From: Paragordius varius
Lineage: Eukaryota; Nematomorpha
Direction: 5' to 3'
Assembly: GCA_964247055.1 (NCBI GenBank)
Contig: OZ176054.1
Coordinates: 806,001-870,000 of the forward strand
Length of the DNA stretch: 64,000 nucleotides
Below are positions 53,701-64,000 of this stretch, piece after piece. The notes beneath the pieces were generated by a model. It had not been told where the DNA came from. It worked only from the letters and a program-made list of their open reading frames with translations, and searched no databases. Position 1 is the stretch's first letter. Each line of letters begins with the position of its first letter. The translations under genes and the position numbers were made by a program.

Positions 53701-55225
53701 CTCTTTCATATCCGATTTTTACAACGATACTTTAAAAAATGTATAAAACTAGTCACATCAATACTCAAGTTAAATTTTGTCCTTAAAAATCGGATATTGG
53801 TCACCGGTGAACAAAATTATTTTTTATACATTCTCTTATTAAGACTACATCAAAATATAGAGATAGTTTGACAAACTCTTTCATATCCGATTTTTACAAC
53901 GATACTTTAAAAATTAATATATTAAACTAGTCGCATCAATACTCAAGTTAAACTTTGTCCTTAAAAATCGGATATTGGTCACCGGTGAACAAAACTAATT
54001 TTTATACATTCTCTTAGTAAGACTACATCAAAATGAGATAGTTTGACAAACTCTTTCATATCCAATTTTTACAACGATACTTTAATAATTAATGTATAGA
54101 ACTAGTCGCGTTAAACTTTGTCCTAAAAATCGTATATTGATCACCGGTGAACAAAATATTTTTTATACATTCTCTGTAAGACTACAACAAAATATAGAGA
54201 TAGTTTGACAAACTCTTTCATATCCGATTTTTACAACGATATTTTAAAAATTAATGTATAGAACTAGTCGCGTTAAACTTTGTCCTAAAAATTCGTATAT
54301 TGATCACCGGTGAACAAAATTATTTTTTATACATTCTCTTAGTAAGACTACAACAAAATATAGAGATAGTTTGACAAACTCTTTCATATCCGATTTTTAC
54401 AACGATACTTTAAAAATTAATGTATAAAACTAGTCGCATCAATACTCAAGTTTTTGTCCTTAAAAATCGGATATTGGTCACCGGTGAACAAAATTATTTT
54501 TTACAACATTCTCTTAGTAGGACTACATCAAAATATAGAGATAGTTTGACAAACTCTTTCATATCCGATTTTTACAACGATACTTTAAAAAATGTATAAA
54601 ACTAGTCACATCAATACTCAAGTTAAATTTTGTCCTTAAAAATCGGATATTGGTCACCGGTGAACAAAATTATTTTTTATACATTCTCTTATTAAGACTA
54701 CATCAAAATATAGAGATAGTTTGACAAACTCTTTCATATCCGATTTTTACAACGATACTTTAAAAATTAATATATTAAACTAGTCGCATCAATACTCAAG
54801 TTAAACTTTGTCCTTAAAAATCGGATATTGGTCACCGGTGAACAAAACTAATTTTTATACATTCTCTTAGTAAGACTACATCAAAATATAGAGATAGTTT
54901 GACAAACTCTTTCATATCCAATTTTTACAACGATACTTTAAAAATTAATGTATAGAACTAGTCGCGTTAAACTTTGTCCTAAAAATTCGTTTATTGATCA
55001 CCGGTGAACAAAATAATTTTTTATACATTCTCTTAGTAAGACTACAACAAAATATAGAGATAGTTTGACAAACTCTTTCATATCCGATTTTTACAACGAT
55101 ACTTTTAATATTAATGTATAAAACTAGTCCCATCAATACTCAAGTTTAACTTTGTCCTTAAAAATCGGATATATGTCCCGTGAACAAAATTATTTTTTAT
55201 ACATTCTCTTATTAAGACTACATCA
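50740..55225 (+). repeat. Divergent, indel-rich satellite island (short-monomer subfamily)
   Basis: Many monomers here carry gtatagaactagtcgcgttaa, lacking the 12 bases atcaatactcaa after gtcgc, followed by gtcctaaaa, attcgtatattgatcacc and sometimes tatccaattttt or caacaaaatat. Other copies have a four-base deletion giving caagtttttgtcc, or attaagac. None of these is common elsewhere in the window. The segment is bounded by the 39-bp remnant on the left and by an abrupt return to the 13.88-kb block type near 55,225. No gene or unique sequence. Confidence 0.85.
52480..55100 (+). repeat. 1,372-bp (8-monomer) tandem repeat, about 1.9 copies
   Basis: gaactagtcgcg occurs at 52,727, 52,889 and 53,583, and again at 54,099, 54,261 and 54,955, each pair 1,372 bp apart. 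The copies meet near 53,852. The average monomer is about 171 bp because several carry deletions. The second copy decays near 55,100, where cttttaatattaatg and gtcccatc appear. Confidence 0.85.
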
Positions 55226-56965
55226 AAATATAGAAATAGTTTGACAAACTCTTTCATATCCGATTTTTACAACGATACTTTAAAATTTAATGTATTAAAC
55301 TAGTCGCATCAATACTCAAATTAAACTTTGTCCTTAAAAATCGGATATTGGCCACCGGTGAACAAAATTATATTTTATATATTCTCTTAGCAAGACTACA
55401 TCAAAATATAGAGATAGTTTGACAAACTCTTTCATATCCGATTTTTACAACGATACTTTAAAAATTAATGTATAAAACGAGTCGTATCAATAAATCGCAT
55501 CAATACTCAAGTTAAACTTTGTCCTTAAAAATCGGATATTGGTCACCGGTGAACAAAATTATTTTTTATACATTCTCTTAGTAGGACTACATCAAAATAT
55601 AGATATAGTTTGGCAAACTCTTTCATATCCGATTTTTACAACGATACTTTAAAAATTAATGTATTAAACTAGTCGCATCAATACTCAAGTTAAACTTTGT
55701 CCTTAAAAATCGGATATTGGTCTCCGGTGAACAAAATAATTTTTTATACATTCTCTTAGTAAGACTACATCAAAATATAGAGGTAGTTTGAAAAACTCTT
55801 TCATATCCGATTTTACGATACTTTAAAAATTAATGTATTAAACTAGTCGGATCAATACTCAAGTTAAACTTTGTCCTTAAAAATCGGATATTGGTCACCG
55901 GTGAACAAAATTATTTTTTATATATTCTCTTAGCTAGACTACATCAAAATATAGAGATAGTTTGACAAACTCTTTCATATCCGATTCTTACAACGATACT
56001 TTAAAAATTAATGTATAAAACTAGTCGCATCAATACTCAAGTTAAACTTTGTCCTTAAAAATCGAATATTGGTCACCGGTGAACAAAATTAATTTTTATA
56101 CATTCTCTTAGTAAGACTACATCAAAATATAGAGATAGTTTGACAAACTCTTTCATATCCGATTTTTACAGATACTTTAAAAATTAATGTGTTAAACTAG
56201 TCGCATCCTTACTAAGAGAATATATAAAAAATAATTTTGTTCACCGGTGACCAATATTCGATTTTTAAGGACAAAGTTTAACTTGCAAAATATAGAAATA
56301 GTTTGACAAACTCTTTCATATCCGATTTTTACAACGATACTTTAAAATTTAATGTATTAATCTAGTCGCATCAATACTCAAATTAAACTTTGTCCTTAAA
56401 AATCAGATATTGGTCACCGGTGAACAAAATTATATTTTATATATTCTCTTAGCAAGACTACATCAAAATATAGAGATAGTTTGACAAACTCTTTCATATC
56501 CGATTTTTACAACGATACTTTAAAAATTAATGTATAAAACGAGTCGTATCAATAAATCGCATCAATACTCAAGTTAAACTTTGTCCTTAAAAATCGGATA
56601 TTGGTCACCGGTGAACAAAATTATTTTTTATACATTCTCTTAGTAGGACTACATCAAAATATAGAGATAGTTTGGCAAACTCTTTCATATCCGATTTTTA
56701 CAACGATACTTTAAAAATTAATGTATTAAACTAGTCGCATCAATACTCAAGTTAAACTTTGTCCTTAAAAATCGGATATTGGTCTCCGGTGAACAAAATA
56801 ATTTTTTATACATTCTCTTCGTAAGACTACATCTAGATATAGAGGTAGTTTGAAAAACTCTTTCATATCCGATTTTTACAACGATACTTTAAAAATTAAT
56901 GTATTAAACTAGTCGCATCAATACTCAAGTTAAACTTTGTCCTTAAAAATCGGATATTGGTCACC
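55225..56965 (+). repeat. Third copy of the 13.88-15.6 kb block
   Basis: From about 55,225 the order of types follows 13.88 kb onward at an offset of 41,341 (gatatagttt at 14,261 and 55,602; the inversion at 14,867 and 56,208). It keeps the monomer near 14.4-14.6 kb that the 26-kb copy has lost. Private changes include gtcggatcaat near 55,848. This shows exchange or copying over at least 41 kb. Confidence 0.83.
56208..56285 (-). repeat. Inverted segment inside a monomer, copy 6
   Basis: Same 78-bp inversion and junctions as copy 4, offset 41,341. Confidence 0.93.
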
Positions 56966-57273
56966 GGTGAACAAAATTATTTTTTATATATTCTCTTAGC
57001 TAGACTACATCAAAATATAGAGATAGTTTGACAAACTCTTTCATATCCGATTCTTACAACGATACTTTAAAAATTAATGTATAAAACTAGTCGCATCAAT
57101 ACTCAAGTTAAACTTTGTCCTTAAAAATCGAATATTGGTCACCGGTGAACAAAATTAATTTTTATACATTCTCTTAGTAAGACTACATCAAAATATAGAG
57201 ATAGTTTGACAAACTCTTTCATATCCGATTTTTACAGATACTTTAAAAATTAATGTGTTAAACTAGTCGCATC

Positions 57274-57342
57274 AGAATATATAAAAAATAATTTTGTTCA
57301 CCGGTGACCAATATTCGATTTTTAAGGACAAAGTTTAACTTG
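57274..57342 (-). repeat. Inverted segment inside a monomer, copy 7, nine bases shorter
   Basis: The inverted segment begins at agaatat instead of cttactaagagaatat: exactly the nine-base odd palindrome cttactaag is gone, and the left flank gcatc joins directly. The remainder matches copy 6, from which it derives by the 1,066-bp duplication. Confidence 0.92.
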
Positions 57343-57829
57343 CAAAATATAGAAATAGTTTGTCAAACTCTTTCATATCCGATTTTTACAACGATACTTT
57401 AAAATTTAATGTATTAATCTAGTCGCATCAATACTCAAATTAAACTTTGTCCTTAAAAATCAGATATTGGTCACCGGTGAACAAAATTATATTTTATATA
57501 TTCTCTTAGCAAGACTACATCAAAATATAGAGATAGTTTGACAAACTCTTTCATATCCGATTTTTACAACGATACTTTAAAAATTAATGTATAAAACGAG
57601 TCGTATCAATAAATCGCATCAATACTCAAGTTAAACTTTGTCCTTAAAAATCGGATATTGGTCACCGGTGAACAAAATTATTTTTTATACATTCTCTTAG
57701 TAGGACTACATCAAAATATAGAAATAGTTTGGCAAACTCTTTCATATCCGATTTTTACAACGATACTTTAAAAATTAATGTATTAAACTAGTCGCATCAA
57801 TACTCAAGTTAAACTTTGTCCTTAAAAAT

Positions 57830-60800
57830 CGGATATTGGTCACCGGTGAGCAAAATTATTTTTTATATATTCTCTTAGCAAGACTACATCAAAATATAGA
57901 GATAGTTTGACAAACTCTTTCATATCCGATTCTTACAACGATACTTTAAAAATTAATGTTTAAACGAGTCGTATCAATAAATCGCATCAATACTCAAGTT
58001 AAACTTTGTCCTTAAAAATCGGATATTGGTCACCGGTGAACAAAATTATTTTTTATACATTCTCTTAGTAGGACTACATCAAAATATAGAGATAGTTTGG
58101 CAAACTCTTTCATATCCGATTTTTACTACGATACTTTAAAAATTAATGTATAGAACTAGTCGTATCAATAAATCGCATCAATACTCAAGTTAAACTTTGT
58201 CCTTAAAAATCGGATATTGGTCACCGGTGAACAAAATTATTTTTTATACATTCTCTTAGTAAAACTACATCTAAATATAGAGGTAGTTTGAAAAACTCTT
58301 TCATATCCGATTTTTACAACGATACTTTAAAAATTAATGTATTAAACTAGTCGCATCAATACTCAAGTTAAACTTTGTCCTTAAAAATCGGATATTGGTC
58401 ACCGGTGAGCAAAATTATTTTTTATATATTCTCTTAGCAAGACTACATCAATATATAGAGATAGTTTGACAAACTCTTTCATATCCGATTCTTACAACGA
58501 TACTTTAAAAATTAATGTTTAAACGAGTCGTATCAATAAATCGCATCAATACTCAAGTTAAACTTTGTCCTTAAAAATCGGATATTGGTCACCGGTGAAC
58601 AAAATTATTTTTTATACATTCTCTTAGTAGGACTACATCAAAATATAGAGATAGTTTGGCAAACTCTTTCATATCCGATTTTTACTACGATACTTTAAAA
58701 ATTAATGTATAAAACTAGTCGTATCAATAAATCGCATCAATACTCAAGTTAAACTTTATCCTTAAAAATCGGATATTGGTCACCGGTGAACAAAATTATT
58801 TTTTATACATTCTCTTAGTAAAACTACATCAAAATATAGAGATAGTTTGGCAAACTCTTTCATATCCGATTTTTACTACGATACTTTAAAAATTAATGTA
58901 TAAAACTAGTCGTATCAATAAATCGCATCAATACTCAAGTTAAACTTTGTCCTTAAAAATCGGATATTGGTCACCGGTGAACAAAATTATTTTTTATACA
59001 GTCTCTTAGTAAGACTACATCAAAATATAGAGATAGTTTGACAAACTCTTTCATATCCGATTTTTATTACGATACTTTAAAAATTAATGTATTAAACTAG
59101 TCCAATACTCAAGTTAAACTTTGTCCTTAAAAATCGGATATTGGTCACCGGTGAACAAAATTATTTTTTATATATTCTCTTAGCAAGACTACATTAAAAT
59201 ATAGAGATAGTTTGACAAACTCTTTCATATCCGATTCTTACAACGATACTTTAAAAATTAATGTATAAAACGAGTCGCATCAATACTCAAGTTAAACTTT
59301 GTCCTTAAAAATCAAATATTGTTCACCGGTGAACAAAATTATTTTTTATACATTCTCTTAGTAAGACTACATCAAAATATAGAGATAGTTTGACAAACTC
59401 TTTCATATCCGATTTTTACAACGATACTTTAAAAATTAATGTATAAAACTAGTCGCATCAATACTCAACTTAAACTTTGTCCTTAAAAATCGAATATTGG
59501 TCACCGGTGAACAAAATTATTTTTTATACATTCTCTTAGTAAGACTACATCAAAATATAGAAATAGTTTGACAAACTCTTTCATATCCGATTTTTACAAC
59601 GATACTTTAAAAATTAATGTATTAAACTAGTCGCATCAATAAATCGCATCAATACTCAAGTTAAACTTTGTCCTTAAAAATCGGATATTGGTCACCGGTG
59701 AACAAAATTATTTTTTATACATTCTCTTAGTAGGACTACATCAAAATATAGAGATAGTTTGTCAAACTCTTTCATATCCGATTTTTACAACGATACTTTA
59801 AAAATTAATGTATAAAACTAGTCGCATCAATACTCAAGTTAAACTTTGTCCTTAAAAATCGAATATTGGTCACCGGTGAACAAAATTATTTTTTATACAT
59901 TCTCTTAGTAAGACTACATCAAAATATAGAGATAGTTTGACAAACTCTTTCATATCCGATTTTTACAACGATACTTTAAAAATTAATGTATTAAACTAGT
60001 CGCATCAATACTCAAGTTAAACTTTGTCCTTAAAAATCGGATATTGGTCTCCGGTGAACAAAATAATTTTTTATACATTCTCTTAGTATGACTACATCAA
60101 AATATAGAGGTAGTTTGACAAACTCTTTCATATCCCATTTTTACAACGATACTTTAAAAATTAATGTATAAAACTAGTCGCATCAATACTCAAGTTAAAC
60201 TTTGTCCTTAAAAATCGAATATTGGTCACCGGTGAACAAAATTATTTTTTATATATTCTCTTAGTATGACTACATCAAAATATAGAGATAGTTTGACAAA
60301 CTCTTTCATATCCGATTTTTACAACGATACTTTAAAAATTAATGTATAAAACGAGTCGTATCAATAAATCGCATCAATACTCAAGTTAAACTTTGTCCTT
60401 AAAAATCGGATATTGGTCACCGGTGAACAAAATTATTTTTTATATATTCTCTTAGCAAGACTACATCAAAATATAGAGATAGTTTGTCAAACTCTTTCAT
60501 ATCCGATTTTTACAACGATACTTTAAAAATTAATGTATTAAACTAGTCGCATCAATACTCATACTTTGTCCTTAAAAATCGAATATTGGTCACCGGTGAA
60601 CAAAATTATTTTTTATACATTCTCTTAGTAAGACTACATCAAAATATAGAGATAGTTTGACAAACTCTTTCATATCCGATTCTTACAACGATACTTTAAA
60701 AATTAATGTATAAAACTAGTCGCATCAATACTCAAGTTAAACTTTGTCCTTAAAAATCGAATATTGGTCACCGGTGAACAAAATTATTTTTTATACATTC

Positions 60801-61780
60801 TCTTAGTAAGACTACATCAAAATATAGAGATAGTTTGACAAACTCTTTCATATCCGATTTTTACAACGATACTTTAAAAATTAATGTATTAAACTAGTCG
60901 CATCAATACTCTTAAACTTTGTCCTTAAAAATCGGATATTGGTCACCGGTGAACAAAATTATTTTTTATATATTCTCTTAGCAAGAGTACATCAAAATAT
61001 AGAGATAGTTTGACAAACTCTTTCATATCCGATTTTTACAACGATACTTTAAAAATTAATGTATAAAACGAGTCGTATCAATAAATCGCATCAATACTCA
61101 AGTTAAACTTTGTCCTTAAAAATCGGATATTGGTCACCGGTGAACAAAATTATTTTTTATATATTCTCTTAGCAAGACTACATCAAAATATAGAGATAGT
61201 TTGACAAACTCTTTCATATCCGATTCTTACAACGATACTTTAAAAATTAATGTATAAAACTAGTCGCATCAATACTCAAGTTAAACTTTGTCCTTAAAAA
61301 TCGAATATTGGTCACCGGTGAACAAAATTATTTTTTATACATTCTCTTAGTAAGACTACATCAAAATATAGAGATAGTTTGACAAACTCTTTCATATCCG
61401 ATTTTTACAACGATACTTTAAAAATTAATGTATTAAACTAGTCGCATCAATACTCTTAAACTTTGTCCTTAAAAATCGGATATTGGTCACCGGTGAACAA
61501 AATTATTTTTTATATATTCTCTTAGCAAGAGTACATCAAAATATAGAGATAGTTTGACAAACTCTTTCATATCCGATTTTTACAACGATACTTTAAAAAT
61601 TAATGTATAAAACGAGTCGTATCAATAAATCGCATCAATACTCAAGTTAAACTTTGTCCTTAAAAATCGGATATTGGTCACCGGTGAACAAAATTATTTT
61701 TTATATATTCTCTTAGCAAGACTACATCAAAATATAGAGATAGTTTGACAAACTCTTTCATATCCGATTTTTACAACGAT
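57830..61780 (+). repeat. Mixed-monomer segment resembling 15.6-16.5 and 35-37 kb
   Basis: Near 57.85-58.6 kb, monomers with ccggtgagcaaaatt and aatgtttaaacgagtcg repeat types seen at 15.6 and 28.1 kb. From 59.0 kb the markers acagtctc (58,998) and tattgttcaccgg (59,317) follow the order of 35.2-37.3 kb. From 60.6 kb a three-monomer repeat begins. No gene or unique sequence. Confidence 0.8.
60655..61742 (+). repeat. 544-bp (3-monomer) tandem repeat, 2 copies
   Basis: tactcttaaac at 60,907 and 61,451 and caagagtacatc at 60,982 and 61,526 are 544 bp apart. The unit holds one ordinary, one shortened and one long monomer. The two copies look almost identical, so the duplication is recent. Confidence 0.85.
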
Positions 61781-63770
61781 ACTTTAAAAATTAATGTATA
61801 AAACTAGTCGCATCAATACTCAACTTAAACTTTGTCCTTAAAAATCGAATATTGGTCACCGGTGAACAAAATTATTTTTTATACATTCTCTTAGTAAGAC
61901 TACATCAAAATATAGAGATAGTTTGACAAACTCTTTCATATCCGATTTTTACAACGATACTTTAAAAATTAATGTATTAAACTAGTCGCATCAATAAATC
62001 GCATCAATACTCAAGTTAAACTTTGTCCTTAAAAATCGGATATTGGTCACCGGTGAACAAAATTATTTTTTATACATTCTCTTAGTAGGACTACATCAAA
62101 ATATAGAGATAGTTTGTCAAACTCTTTCATATCCGATTTTTACAACGATACTTTAAAAATTAATGTATTAAACTAGTCGCATCAATACTCAAGTTAATAT
62201 TTGTCCTTAAAAATAGGATATTGGTCTCCGGTGAACAAAATAATTTTTTATACATTCTCTTGGTAAGACTACATCAAAATATAGAGGTAGTTTGACAAAC
62301 TCTTTCATATCCGATTTTTACAACGATACTTTAAAAATTAATGTATTAAACTAGTCGCATCAATACTCAAGTTAAACTTTGTCCTTAAAAATCGGATATT
62401 GGTCACCGGTGAACAAAATTATTTTTTATATATTCTCTTAGCAAGACTACATCAAAATATAGAGATAGTTTGACAAACTCTTTCATATCCGATTTTTACA
62501 ACGATACTTTAAAAATTAATGTGTTAAACTAGTCGCATCAATACTCAAGTTAAACTTTGTCCTAAAAAATCGAATATTGGTCACCGGTCACCAAAATTAT
62601 TTTTTATATATTCTCTTGGTAAGACTACATCAAAATATAGAAATAGTTTGACAAACTCTTTGATATCCGATTTTTACATCGATACTTTAAAAATTAATGT
62701 ATAAAACTAGTCGCATCAATACTAAGCTTAAACTTTGTCCTTAAAAATCGAATATTGGTCACCGGTGAACAAAATTATTTTTTATACATTCTCTTAGTAA
62801 GACTACATCAAACTATAGAGATAGTTTGACAAACTCTTTCATATCCGATTTTTACAACGATACTTTAAAAATTAATGTATTAAACTAGTCGCATCAATAA
62901 ATCGCATCAATACTCAAGTTAAACTTTGTCCTTAAAAATCGGATATTGGTCACCGGTGAACAAAATTATTTTTTATACATTCTCTTAGTAGGACTACATC
63001 AAAATATAGAGATAGTTTGTCAAACTCTTTCATATCCGATTTTTACAACGATACTTTAAAAATTAATGTATTAAACTAGTCGCATCAATACTCAAGTTAA
63101 ACTTTGTCCTTAAAAATCGGATATTGGTCTCCGGTGAACAAAATAATTTTTTATACATTCTCTTGGTAAGACTACATCAAAATATAGAGGTAGTTTGACA
63201 AACTCTTTCATATCCGATTTTTACAACGATACTTTAAAAATTAATGTATTAAACTAGTCGCATCAATACTCAAGTTAAACTTTGTCCTTAAAAATCGGAT
63301 ATTGGTCACCGGTGAACAAAATTATTTTTTATATATTCTCTTAGCAAGACTACATCAAAATATAGAGATAGTTTGACAAACTCTTTCATATCCGATTTTT
63401 ACAACGATACTTTATAAATTAATGTGTTAAACTAGTCGCATCAATACTCAAGTTAAACTTTGTCCTAAAAAATCGAATATTGGTCACCGGTCACCAAAAT
63501 TATTTTTTATATATTCTCTTGGTAAGACTACATCAAAATATAGAAATAGTTTGACAAACTCTTTGATATCCGATTTTTACATCGATACTTTAAAAATTAA
63601 TGTATAAAACTAGTCGCATCAATACTAAGCTTAAACTTTGTCCTTAAAAATCGAATATTGGTCACCGGTGAACAAAATTATTTTTTATACATTCTCTTAG
63701 TAAGACTACATCAAAATATAGAGATAGTTTGACAAACTCTTTCATATCCGATTTTTACAACGATACTTTA
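61780..63770 (+). repeat. 903-bp (5-monomer) tandem repeat, about 2.2 copies
   Basis: ggtctccgg at 62,223 and 63,126, ggtcaccggtcacc at 62,579 and 63,482, and actaagctt at 62,721 and 63,624 are 903 bp apart: five monomers plus one 13-bp insertion. The ggtcaccggtcacc form is a single g-to-c change from the perfect palindrome of the 41-50 kb segment and turns an inverted repeat into a direct heptamer repeat. Confidence 0.85.
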
Positions 63771-64000
63771 AAAATTAATGTGTTAAACTAGTCGCATCAA
63801 TACTCAAATTAAACTTTGTCCTTAAAAATCGGATATTGGTCACCGGTGAACAAAATTATTTTTTATATATTCTCTTAGCAAGACTACATCAAAATATAGA
63901 GATAGTTTGTCAAACTCTTTCATATCCGATTTTTACAACGATACTTTAAAAATTAATGTATTAAACTAGTCGCATCAATACTCATACTTTGTCCTTAAAA
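63771..64000 (+). repeat. Array continues to the window end
   Basis: Parts of the last two monomers, of gtgttaaac and then gtttgtcaaac type, with the shortened actcatactttgtcc form. The window ends inside a monomer, so no array edge is visible. Confidence 0.9.

Larger units (their letters stand above)
55900..57830 (+). repeat. 1,066-bp (6-monomer) tandem repeat, about 1.8 copies
   Basis: tagctagact lies at 55,931 and 56,997, 1,066 bp apart. The internal inversion is copied along with it at 56,208 and 57,274. After the inversion the offset falls to 1,057 because the second copy has lost nine bases. Confidence 0.82.
1..64000 (+). repeat. 178-bp AT-rich tandem satellite array filling the window
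   Basis: Successive copies of one monomer run head-to-tail without a break. Starts of the gagatag block lie at 1, 179, 357, 535, 713 (a long copy) and 904, and the pattern continues to the last base. The consensus is 178 bp with 49 G+C (27.5%). All copies read in the same direction except seven short internal inversions. No unique sequence, transposon or gene interrupts it. Arrays of this kind with nested higher-order repeats are a eukaryotic feature, commonly centromeric or heterochromatic. Species and chromosomal position cannot be read from the sequence, and I do not recognise the family by name. Confidence 0.98.

Noticed and set aside
54945-55136. 63-codon open frame on the - strand
   Set aside because: It lies entirely in divergent satellite monomers near the edge of the 1,372-bp repeat. 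The protein resembles nothing I recognise and is a translation of satellite sequence. Treated as chance.
1-64000. CRISPR array
   Set aside because: The repeat unit is 178 bp with no unique spacers. Variation is spread over the unit rather than confined to spacers, and there are no cas genes.
1-64000. Plasmid or phage iterons, or a replication origin
   Set aside because: The AT-rich repeats continue for 64 kb with higher-order structure and no replication gene. That scale and organisation fit a eukaryotic satellite.
1-64000. Mobile element, LTR element or transposon-derived repeat
   Set aside because: No coding capacity, terminal repeats, target-site duplications or poly-A tails were seen. 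The inverted segments are rearranged satellite, not inserted elements.
1-64000. tRNA, rRNA or other structured RNA gene
   Set aside because: No cloverleaf, box A/B pair or rRNA-like conserved stretch was noticed. Every region is accounted for by the satellite monomer.

Overview
The whole 64-kb window is one uninterrupted tandem satellite array. A monomer of about 178 bp and 72-73% A+T repeats head-to-tail from the first base to the last, giving roughly 355-360 copies (estimated from length). Both ends of the window lie inside the array, so the real array is longer. I find no protein gene, RNA gene, transposon insertion, CRISPR array or unique sequence. The few open frames longer than 55 codons are by-products of small deletions in the satellite. 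Long satellite arrays with nested higher-order repeats (HORs) are typical of eukaryotic centromeric, pericentromeric or other heterochromatic DNA. Nothing here identifies the species, and I do not recognise the monomer as a named family.

Monomer anatomy, counting position 1 at gagatag: an odd palindrome agtttgNcaaact (6-18); the left arm of a 14-bp dyad (24-37); actagt (67-72); an odd palindrome aagttaaactt (86-96); the right dyad arm (103-116); the palindrome caccggtg (121-128); an odd palindrome cttagtaag (154-162). Monomer types differ at linked diagnostic positions: the palindrome centre (a/g/t); gagatag, gaggtag, gaaatag or gatatag; ggatat or gaatat; tcaccgg or tctccgg; agtaag, agcaag, agtagg or ggtaag. 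A 13-bp internal duplication gives a 191-bp long form. A 12-bp deletion marks a short form confined to 50.7-55.2 kb. A 78-bp inversion inside one monomer occurs seven times.

Layout (block edges approximate, set by comparing variants by eye): 1-2.17 kb, mixed monomers, copied again at 11.3-13.1 kb; 2.17-9.59 kb, a 2.85-kb HOR in about 2.6 very similar copies; 9.59-13.88 kb, mixed; 13.88-24.58 kb, a 10.7-kb block whose expanded copy is 26.27-41.05 kb; 24.58-26.27 kb, mixed; 41.05-50.74 kb, subfamilies marked by gatatccg and by a perfect ggtcaccggtgacc palindrome, with 4-mer and 7-mer HORs; 50.74-55.22 kb, a divergent indel-rich island with its own 1,372-bp HOR; 55.22-57.83 kb, a return of the 13.88-kb block type; 57.83-64.0 kb, mixed monomers ending in 3-mer and 5-mer HORs.

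There are no genes to work together. What the window records is a history of in-register unequal exchange or amplification at many scales (3, 4, 5, 6, 7, 8, 10 and about 16 monomers, and whole 10-kb blocks), plus a monomer unusually rich in dyad symmetry.
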